From the NCBI GenBank assembly GCA_018814045.1, contig JAHJAR010000250.1:1-46423 (forward strand): a DNA stretch of 46,423 bases, written 5' to 3'. Source of the stretch: Planctomycetota bacterium. GTDB taxonomy: Bacteria; Planctomycetota; Phycisphaerae; UBA1845; Fen-1342. Under the pieces are notes generated by a model. It saw only the letters and a program-made list of their open reading frames with translations. It did no database searches and had not been told where the DNA came from. Numbering within the stretch: the stretch's first letter is position 1; the number at the start of each line of letters is the position of its first letter. Positions 41,047-46,423 of this stretch are shown in pieces. Made by a program: the position numbers and the translations under genes.

Positions 41047-42372
41047 TTATGCCTTAATGACGCGCCTGGTCGGTTGCTTTTTGCGCCCCATGGCGTTGCG
41101 CGTATCAACAATCAGGCGGGCGTGGCGGCGCAGCAGGTCGTAGTCCACCGAGCTGTGATCCGTCGCGATCAGCACGCAGTCGAACTTCTTCAGACTTGCC
41201 GGCGTCAGCGGAACGCTGCGCATGTGCGTGATGTTGTGCTCGCGCATGGGTTTGGCGGCGGGAATGAACGGGTCGTGATAGCTGACTTTGGCCCCGCGCT
41301 GCTGGAGCAATTCGATCAATGTTACGGACGGCGACTCGCGCACGTCGTCCACGTCCTTCTTGTACGCCAGCCCCAGCACGAGTACCCGGGCGCCGTTCAG
41401 CGCTTTCCGGCGCGTGTTCAGGGCGTGGATTACCTTGTTGATCACGTACTCGGGCATGAACGTGTTGATCTCGGCCGCTAACTCGATGAAACGTGTGGGC
41501 TTGCCGAACTCACGGGCCTTCCAGGCGAGGTAGAGCGGGTCGATGGGGATGCAGTGTCCGCCCAGGCCCGGCCCCGGATAGAACGCCTTGTAGCCGAAGG
41601 GCTTGGTCTTGGCAGCCTCGATTACCTCCCAGATGTCGATACCCATCTGGTCGAAAATGACCTTGAGCTCGTTGACCAGGGCGATATTGACGGAGCGGTA
41701 GACGTTTTCGAGAATCTTGCAGGCTTCGGCAACTTCGCAACTCGAAACCGGCACGACCGTTGTGAAGGCTTCGCCGTACAGCGCTGTCGCCAGTAGGCTG
41801 CTGTCCGGTCCCGCCCCGCCGACGACTTTGGCGATGTCACGTGTCGTGATGTCGGTGCGCCCGGGGTCCTCTCGCTCGGGCGAGAAGGCCAGGAAGTAGT
41901 CGCGTTCCAGCTTCAGACCTGTGGCGTCGAACAGGGGGCGGACCACCTCGCGCGTGGTGCCCGGGTAGGTCGTTGATTCCAGCACGACCAGTTGCCCCTT
42001 GCGCAAGCGCTTGGCGATTTCCTCCGTGGTGCCGCGCACGTAGGTCATGTCCGGTTCACGCATCTTGTCGAGCGGCGTGGGAACGCAGATCAGGATGGCA
42101 TCCGGCGTCTTCAACTGCCCCATGTCCGTCGTGGGAGTGAAGCGGCGCCCCCGGATCAGCTTGGTGAAGTCGCCGGCCGGCAGGTGGCGGATGTAGGTCC
42201 GGCCCGCCCGCAGCATCGACACCTTCCTGGCATCGATGTCGAACCCGATGACCTTGAACCCGGCGGCGCAGAACTCACGCACCAGCGGCAGGCCGACATA
42301 GCCCAGGCCGATGACGCCGACCACGGCGGTGTGGTCCTTGATTTTCGTCAGCAGCTCTTGCGATTGCTTCAT
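41047..42372 (-). CDS. Nucleotide-sugar dehydrogenase (WbpA/WecC-type, UDP-GlcNAc 6-dehydrogenase-like)
   Basis: 441 aa. The NAD-binding Rossmann motif is VVGVIGLGYVGLPL, followed by GFDID. ESTTYPGTT and FSPEREDPG match the central domain. The catalytic Cys is in PGLGGHCIPIDPLYL (near residue 273), the form typical of the WbpA/WecC group that oxidises UDP-N-acetyl-hexosamines; UDP-glucose dehydrogenases have GGSCFPKD. A C-terminal Rossmann-like UDP-binding domain (ALNGARVLVLGLAYKKDVDDVRESP) completes it. It makes sugar-acid precursors for surface polysaccharides in the cytoplasm. GGAG lies 10 nt before the ATG. No other polysaccharide gene is nearby. Confidence 0.92.
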   Translation of the reverse strand: MKQSQELLTKIKDHTAVVGVIGLGYVGLPLVREFCAAGFKVIGFDIDARKVSMLRAGRTYIRHLPAGDFTKLIRGRRFTPTTDMGQLKTPDAILICVPTPLDKMREPDMTYVRGTTEEIAKRLRKGQLVVLESTTYPGTTREVVRPLFDATGLKLERDYFLAFSPEREDPGRTDITTRDIAKVVGGAGPDSSLLATALYGEAFTTVVPVSSCEVAEACKILENVYRSVNIALVNELKVIFDQMGIDIWEVIEAAKTKPFGYKAFYPGPGLGGHCIPIDPLYLAWKAREFGKPTRFIELAAEINTFMPEYVINKVIHALNTRRKALNGARVLVLGLAYKKDVDDVRESPSVTLIELLQQRGAKVSYHDPFIPAAKPMREHNITHMRSVPLTPASLKKFDCVLIATDHSSVDYDLLRRHARLIVDTRNAMGRKKQPTRRVIKA

Positions 42373-42514
42373 CGAAGTCGTGCTCCACTAGAGACCGCGC
42401 GAACCAGAGCATGTTTGTAACGAACGATGCACGTATCGGCAAGTCACCGCCAGGTGCAGCCCACCGGCGTCAGTCAAGCTGTCCGGGATGAGTAAGCGGG
42501 ACCGGGCCCCCTTC

Positions 42515-42572
42515 CGGATACGGCGGGGCCCCGCACAAAAGCCGGGGCCCGGGCGCTGCCGGTATCCGTTTT
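42515..42572 (+). terminator. Long GC-rich hairpin with T-run
   Basis: The outer stem CGGATAC-GGC (42515-42524) pairs with GCCGGTATCCG (42558-42568); the inner stem GGGCCCCG (42526-42533) pairs with CGGGGCCC (42543-42550) around CACAAAAGC. TTTT follows on the plus strand (42569-42572). It lies just downstream (minus strand) of the dockerin-gene remnant and upstream of wbpA. It could terminate transcription from either side. Confidence 0.5.
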
Positions 42573-42611
42573 GCGGTGCAGCCGGAGCGTCGCCACACCG
42601 CCAGCGCAAGT

Positions 42612-42740
42612 TCAACTGCCGAGCAGCGCGACGAACGAGTCGATGTCGAAGCCGTTGACCAAGCCATCGTCCTTGATGTCGCCGACAGGTCGGTGATATT
42701 CGTACACGCCCAGGTCCACTGTCGCCGGTACTAACCCCGC
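42612..42740 (-). pseudogene. C-terminal remnant of a dockerin-tailed surface protein
   Basis: The last 38 codons read PATVDLGVYEYHRPVGD, then IKDDGLVNGFDIDSFVALLGS and stop. The first part matches the end of the polymorphic/beta-helix proteins (xxVDLGAYEY), the second a dockerin-like repeat of the type seen on the M28 peptidase. Upstream of about 42740 the frame turns into antisense of a sigma-factor remnant, so only the extreme 3' end of the gene survives. Confidence 0.65.
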
Positions 42741-42756
42741 CGGGACACCCAGCCGC

Positions 42757-42981
42757 GTGATGCGCCGCCAAGAGGCTCTGGGGGCACTGCTGGCCAGCTT
42801 GTTCGAGCTGTCGGAGACGCACCGCCAGGTGATCCAGTGGCGTTTTCTCGAGGGGCTGCCTGTGGCCGAGGTAGCTCGGCGGCTCGAGAGGTCGGAGGGT
42901 GCGGTTGTGGCGCTGAGCATACCCGCTCTGGAAGCGCTGCGTGAAGCCATGAACCGGCTCGGCGAGTTTACGCACGGCTAG
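42757..42981 (+). pseudogene. ECF-type sigma factor remnant (region 4 only)
   Basis: The frame (GTG 42757 or ATG 42760) reads LGALLASLFELSETHRQVIQ and WRFLEGLPVAEVARRLERSEG, then IPALEALREAMNRLGEF. This is the sigma-70 region-4 helix-turn-helix that contacts the -35. Region 2, needed for core and -10 binding, is absent; similarity begins abruptly next to the dockerin remnant. Either a truncated gene or a region-4-only regulator. It converges with and overlaps the znuB stop by 14 nt. Confidence 0.6.
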
Positions 42982-43813
42982 TGAACAGCCGCGCACCCAG
43001 AATCACCAGCAGGTAGACCGCGCCCGCGAGCACGATCGTCGTGGCTCCGGCCGGCAAGTTGGGGCCGTAGCTGAGCGCCAGTCCCGCCGAGGTGAAGACG
43101 ATGCTGAGCAGTGTGGCGAGTATCATCATTTGCCATAACGTGCGGCAGAAGCGCGCGGCGATCGCGACGGGAAGCGTCAGCAGCGCGATGACCATGACGA
43201 TCCCTACGACCGAGACCAGCAACACCACCGTCAGCGCCGTCAGACAAAGCAGAGTGAGGTAATAGAAATCGACGGCCAAGCCGCGCAGCCGGGCGAACTC
43301 CTCATCGAAGCAGACCGCCAGAAACTGGTTGTAGAAGAGCAGCGCCACCGCCACCACCAGCACGTCGAGTCCGATCATGAGCCATAGTTCCTGACGCGAG
43401 ACCATCAGGATGTTGCCGAACAGATAGCTCATCAGGTCCTCGTTATAGCCGGGGGTGCGCGTGATGAAGAGGATGCCCACGGCCATCCCGATGGCCCACA
43501 GCGCGCCGATCACGGTATCTTCGCGTTGCCGGGAACGCAGACTGACCAGCCCGATGATCAGTGCTGCCAGCACCGCCGCGACGGCCGCACCGTACAACGG
43601 GTGCAGCCACTCCCAGCCGTGGATCGCTTGGAAGTAGCGCGCCGCCCCCATGCCACCCAACGTGCAGTGCGCAATACCGCCGGCGATGTAGGTGATGCGG
43701 CGGACCACGACGTAGCTGCCCACGATGCCGCAGGAGACGCTGGCCAGGATGCCGGTCAACAGGGCGAACTGCAAGAAGCTGTAGTGCTGGAGAGCCTCGA
43801 AGAATTCAGGCAT
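42968..43813 (-). CDS. znuB: Zinc/manganese-type ABC transporter permease
   Basis: 281 aa ABC-3 family membrane subunit. About eight hydrophobic helices are visible (FALLTGILASVSCGIVGSYVV, VVRRITYIAGGIAHCTLGGMG at the N-terminus, the family hallmark). RREDTVIGALWAIGMAVGILF and LLVSVVGIVMVIALLTLPVAIA are typical of ZnuB/MntB permeases. The ATG at 43813 overlaps the ATPase gene stop by 8 nt (ATGCCTGA). It forms the membrane channel of a zinc uptake system with the two upstream genes. Confidence 0.92.
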   Translation of the reverse strand: MPEFFEALQHYSFLQFALLTGILASVSCGIVGSYVVVRRITYIAGGIAHCTLGGMGAARYFQAIHGWEWLHPLYGAAVAAVLAALIIGLVSLRSRQREDTVIGALWAIGMAVGILFITRTPGYNEDLMSYLFGNILMVSRQELWLMIGLDVLVVAVALLFYNQFLAVCFDEEFARLRGLAVDFYYLTLLCLTALTVVLLVSVVGIVMVIALLTLPVAIAARFCRTLWQMMILATLLSIVFTSAGLALSYGPNLPAGATTIVLAGAVYLLVILGARLFTSRA

Positions 43814-44567
43814 GCGAGTGTCCCGTTTCGGCGCAGCGGTGGTCGTGCCGCACCATGCGCACATCGTGTCCGTAGAGTTCCCGGATGGTCTCGCCCGTGA
43901 TCTCGCTCGTGGGGTGGACCAGGACGTGGCGGTTGACACACACGACGCTCTTTACGATTTGCGAGATGAACCCCAGGTCGTGTGAAACCAGCACGATGGT
44001 CAGGTGCTCGTTCAGCCCGCGCAACAGGTCGTAAAACTCCCCTTCCAGATGTGGATCGAGATTGGCAGTGGGTTCGTCCAGCAGCAGCAACTCCGGGTCA
44101 CAGGCCAACGCCCGCGCGATCAGCACGCGCTGCCGCTGGCCGCCGGACAACGCGGCAAACGGCCGGCGGCGCAATTCGTACAGCCGCACCTCTTGCAAGA
44201 CGCGCCGCGCGGTGTTTCGATCGGTTCGTCGATAGGGACCGAAGGGGCGCGTGACCCCGTGTCGCCCCATCAGCACTAAATCCATGACGTTGGCCGGAAA
44301 CTGCGGATCGAGTTGGGCGTGCTGTGGCATGTAGCCCACCCTTTGCCGCGCGTCTTCCGGCCGCTGGCCGAACACACGTACCGTCCCGGCGTGCGGCCGG
44401 AGCAATCCCAGCAGCAGCTTGAGTAGCGTGGTCTTGCCGCCGGCGTTGGGTCCGACCATGGCGACAAAGTCGCGCCGCTCGATGCGGAGGTTGACGCTTT
44501 CCAGCACGGGCTCGCGCTCGTACGCGAAGGAAAGCCCGTCGATTTCAATCACCGGGGGATCGGTCAC
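43806..44567 (-). CDS. znuC: Zinc/manganese-type ABC transporter ATP-binding protein
   Basis: 253 aa. Walker A is GPNAGGKTT (Ala replaces the more usual Gly/Ser at one site), Q-loop in VGYMPQHA, signature LSGGQRQRVLIARAL, Walker B LLLLDEPTANLD, H-loop VLVSHDLG. The C-terminus is His-rich (HDHRCAETGHSHA). A GTG start at 44567 is supported by AGGAG 8 nt upstream. It lies 68 nt after znuA and overlaps znuB, consistent with an operon encoding a zinc importer. The His-rich tail may bind metal. Confidence 0.93.
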   Translation of the reverse strand: MTDPPVIEIDGLSFAYEREPVLESVNLRIERRDFVAMVGPNAGGKTTLLKLLLGLLRPHAGTVRVFGQRPEDARQRVGYMPQHAQLDPQFPANVMDLVLMGRHGVTRPFGPYRRTDRNTARRVLQEVRLYELRRRPFAALSGGQRQRVLIARALACDPELLLLDEPTANLDPHLEGEFYDLLRGLNEHLTIVLVSHDLGFISQIVKSVVCVNRHVLVHPTSEITGETIRELYGHDVRMVRHDHRCAETGHSHA

Positions 44568-44635
44568 TGCTGTGCTCCTGCGGGCGGGCTTTGCGGCCGC
44601 GTTACGCGCGCTGGCCGGGGTCTTACGGTTCCGAG

Positions 44636-45631
44636 TCAGTTGCGGTTCTCCGCGAGCGCCGCCGCGATCTTGCGAGCCATATCCCTGAGGTTCTGGACAT
44701 AGTCCCGGGCCAGGGGGTCCAGCGGAACCACGGCGCCGCCAATCGCAGCGGCGATCGCCTTCGCGTTGCGCTGCGAAAACTGCGGTTGTACGAAGATGAC
44801 TTTCACACCCGCTTTCTTGGCCCGGTCGATCAGTTGCGCCAGTTCCTTGGCGCTCGGCTCGCGGCCGGCGATCTGCACCGGCACCTGCCGCAAACCGTAC
44901 GCGGCGCCAAAGTACCCGTACGCCGGATGGAATACGAAGAACTCCCGGCCCTTAAGCGGTTCCAGCGTCTTCGTGAGTTCCGCGTCGAGCTGGTCGAGCT
45001 CGGCCAGTAGTGCAGCGCAGTTTCGGCGGTATTCTCCCGCCTGATCCGCGTCCAACCGGCACAGCTCGGCGCAGATGTTATTGGCCAGAACCTTGGCCAG
45101 TTTCGGTGCGAGCCAGATGTGTGGATCGGGCAGGCCGGAGTGCTCATGTTCATGTTCGTGGCCGTCGTGTTCACACGGGGCGCCCTCGATCGGGCGCCGC
45201 TCGATGCCCGCCGAGGTATCGCGGATGTTCAAATCGGGACAGAGCGTCTCGATTTTCCGGAGCAGCGTCTGCTCGAATGGGACGCCGATCCGAAAGAAGA
45301 CGTCGGCGTCGGTGAGACCCGCCATCTGCCGGGGCGTCGGCTCGTAGGTGGCCGGCGACTGCCCGGGCCCGACGAGCACCTCGACATGCACACGCTTTCC
45401 GCCGATCCGCTCCACGAAGTACGCCTGTGGCTGGATGCTCACATACGCGCGCAGCGTCGCGCGATTCGCCAGGTTGGCGCGCGTCTCAGAGGGCACTCCC
45501 CACGCCCAAGCGAGGGTCAGCACAAAGAGCAGGCCGGGGGCGGATAGGCGCGATTGGACTTCGCGGTTCATCCGGGCTGAAGGCGGCCCGGATCTGGCTG
45601 CAAAGCGGGGACCGGGCTGGTCATGTTTCAT
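44636..45631 (-). CDS. znuA: Zinc ABC transporter substrate-binding protein, first His ligand replaced
   Basis: 331 aa. ATG 45631 was chosen because AGGAG lies 8 nt upstream and ATGA overlaps the stop of the regulator gene; the alternative ATG at 45571 has no such site. A signal peptide follows (LSAPGLLFVLTLAWAWGV). The ZnuA/TroA fold is seen from SIQPQAYFVERIGG onward. Metal ligands: the usual His in SPHxYEPTP is Ala94 here (GQSPATYEPTP), whereas His171 (DPHIWLAP), the His in FHPAYGYF and the Asp in PLDPLARDY are present. A His/Glu-rich loop (CEHDGHEHEHEH, residues 153-164) precedes His171. It captures Zn2+ outside the cytoplasm and delivers it to ZnuB/C. Confidence 0.93.
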   Translation of the reverse strand: MKHDQPGPRFAARSGPPSARMNREVQSRLSAPGLLFVLTLAWAWGVPSETRANLANRATLRAYVSIQPQAYFVERIGGKRVHVEVLVGPGQSPATYEPTPRQMAGLTDADVFFRIGVPFEQTLLRKIETLCPDLNIRDTSAGIERRPIEGAPCEHDGHEHEHEHSGLPDPHIWLAPKLAKVLANNICAELCRLDADQAGEYRRNCAALLAELDQLDAELTKTLEPLKGREFFVFHPAYGYFGAAYGLRQVPVQIAGREPSAKELAQLIDRAKKAGVKVIFVQPQFSQRNAKAIAAAIGGAVVPLDPLARDYVQNLRDMARKIAAALAENRN

Positions 45632-45924
45632 TTGTGCACTCCTGCACGAACGCCGCGCTTGCCCTTCGAGCTGCACACCAGGTGCAATTCGTGACAATCG
45701 TTGCACTCGGATACAGCGTGGTCTTTCGCGAAGGTCTCCCAATGGGTCTTCTGGTTGGGCGTCAGGATACCCGTCCCCTTGCACAGCGGGCAGACCCCGT
45801 CCAACGCGGCGACGACGGCGGCGCGGATGAACTCCGAGCGGTTGGGGACACCCCTCATGGCCTCGAGCAGCGACGCATTGGCTTTGAATGTGACTATTTC
45901 CTGCTTTTGTCTGGCTTTGGCCAT
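45628..45924 (-). CDS. Ribbon-helix-helix regulator with zinc-ribbon tail, candidate zinc sensor
   Basis: 98 aa. Residues 9-42 (EIVTFKANASLLEAM, NRSEFIRAAVVAAL) form a ribbon-helix-helix DNA-binding unit like CopG/NikR. Residues 45-84 hold two CxxC pairs (C45-PLC48 and C74-NDC77) plus His61, His69, His78, His81 and Cys84 (CNDCHELHLVC), a likely metal site. It is the first gene of the zinc operon: its TGA overlaps the znuA ATG (ATGA). This suggests an autoregulatory repressor responding to zinc, analogous to NikR for nickel, but a different family from Zur. DNA binding and metal response are inferred. The start at 45924 is the ATG that begins the RHH. Confidence 0.82.
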   Translation of the reverse strand: MAKARQKQEIVTFKANASLLEAMRGVPNRSEFIRAAVVAALDGVCPLCKGTGILTPNQKTHWETFAKDHAVSECNDCHELHLVCSSKGKRGVRAGVHK

Positions 45925-45982
45925 CGCTCAGCAACCTCGCTCGCGAAAGGCGGATCAGGCCGCCCAACTGCTACCCACCCTG

Positions 45983-46011
45983 ATTGTTACTCCGTATTAC
46001 CAGGGCGTCAA
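45983..46011 (-). promoter_or_regulatory. Putative promoter/operator of the zinc operon
   Basis: On the minus strand TTGACG (46006-46011, 5 of 6) is followed after 17 nt by AACAAT (45983-45988, 4 of 6). The spacer contains an AT-rich element GTAATACGGA-GTAACAAT, a direct repeat of GTAA.A with a 10-bp period (one helical turn), in otherwise GC-rich DNA. An RHH repressor bound here would block polymerase. The leader to the ATG is about 50 nt. Confidence 0.45.
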
Positions 46012-46401
46012 GCCCGGGCGCGGCCGAAGCCCACGAGTACTCCGCCGGCCGAATCGCCGTGCCCACCAGCGCGAGTTGACAAAGCGCCGGCTGTGCCGCT
46101 GTGCTGGAGGGGCTCGGCCGGCACACTGTAGCCGCGTCGCAGCACAGCCATGGCAACAGCCGAATGCGAGGCTAGAACCTGTCCCAAAACTCCTTCCGAG
46201 CCGCGACCGTAAGGGAGCGGTTGCGAGTAGCGCCGATCGCCTTTTGACACAACCGCTCCCTCACGGTCGCGGCTCGGTTCAGAGACGATGCGCCGCTTAT
46301 GACCAACTACACTAGTACTACAACGCTACGAAAGCTCGACAAACGAGGCGGTCGGGGTCAAGATTCCTGTGGGTTGAGCGAGAACACAGGAGGATCTGGG
46401 C
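46012..46401. other. Intergenic region between the zinc operon and the next gene
   Basis: Holds the palindromic repeat at 46171-46277 and otherwise no ORF I can support. A short AT-rich stretch (about 46302-46330) may hold the promoter for the rightward gene at the window end. Confidence 0.4.
46171..46277. repeat. Dispersed palindromic repeat, copy 3 (near-perfect)
   Basis: The left part (46171-46226) matches 26856-26911 at about 53 of 56. Arm CCGAGCCGCGACC...GCGGTTG (46196-46223) pairs with 46250-46277 at 27 of 28 positions around a 26-nt loop. The stem begins about 20 nt inside the CTAGAACCTGTCCC end. Strong RNA or cruciform hairpin potential. Confidence 0.8.
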
Positions 46402-46423
46402 ATGGATGCCGCAACGATTCTGG
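46402..46423 (+). CDS. Start of an unknown gene, cut by the window end
   Basis: GGAGG (46389-46393) lies 8 nt before ATG 46402, followed by codons for MDAATIL. Only seven codons are visible, so the product cannot be named. Confidence 0.5.

Overview
The window is GC-rich (roughly 64-65% by eye) and densely coded on both strands. It looks like a chromosomal segment of a Planctomycetota bacterium, most likely of the Phycisphaerae type. The assignment rests on several independent traits: dockerin-like GDxNGDGxxNGFDIDPF tails on exported proteins, a VIT/VWA exported protein, a small histone H1-like (Hc1) protein, a DUF2934-type protein, tandem divergent ClpP paralogues behind trigger factor, 'CPxCGYxLxGL..CPECG' zinc ribbons, and many small palindromic dispersed repeats. 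It contains no rRNA, no tRNA I could support, no CRISPR array, no intact transposase and no phage module.

Layout. 1-9.7 kb: a B12-binding-fold protein (minus), a 58-aa membrane peptide with a perfect Shine-Dalgarno, the protein-quality operon tig-clpP1-clpP2, a coiled-coil lipoprotein, an MGMT-family protein, a SAM methyltransferase overlapping a membrane protein, and an ACT-domain protein. 10-16 kb: gatE-gatD (archaeal-type Glu-tRNA(Gln) amidotransferase) and a large exported TolB/choice-of-anchor-D-like protein. 16.4-22.9 kb: an Eis-like N-acetyltransferase, a 902-aa alanine-rich coiled-coil lipoprotein, a Cys-rich mini-protein, RarD and a FtsB/DivIC-like protein. 23-29.5 kb: a decayed patch (RHS remnant, zinc-ribbon peptide), acpS, the VIT/VWA protein, two abutting MITE-like elements, an mgtE gene cut by one in-frame TAA, and a membrane zinc-ribbon protein. 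29.6-37.2 kb: a LamG-GH51 arabinofuranosidase, three tandem hsp20 genes, an MFS permease, DUF2934 and a UvrC lacking its HhH tail. 37.3-42.4 kb: an M28 peptidase with two dockerin repeats, Hc1, a FabZ-like dehydratase, a degenerate UvrC paralogue and a WbpA-type UDP-sugar dehydrogenase. 42.6-46.4 kb: remnants of a dockerin protein and a sigma factor, then the zinc-uptake operon (ribbon-helix-helix/zinc-ribbon regulator - znuA - znuC - znuB), a palindromic repeat and the first codons of a further gene.

How the genes work together. tig and the two clpP genes form a nascent-chain folding/degradation unit, and the hsp20 trio adds to protein quality control. gatE and gatD together would make Gln-tRNA(Gln) from Glu-tRNA(Gln). 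acpS and the FabZ-like protein belong to fatty-acid synthesis. The last operon couples a candidate metal-sensing repressor to its own ABC importer. The points that most deserve a second look are the archaeal-type GatDE pair in a bacterial context, the RHH/zinc-ribbon regulator fused by ATGA overlap to znuA (whose first canonical His ligand is Ala), the Asn-containing catalytic triad of ClpP2, the single nonsense codon in mgtE, and the dispersed palindromic repeat family that truncates a gene and supplies a stop codon to another.
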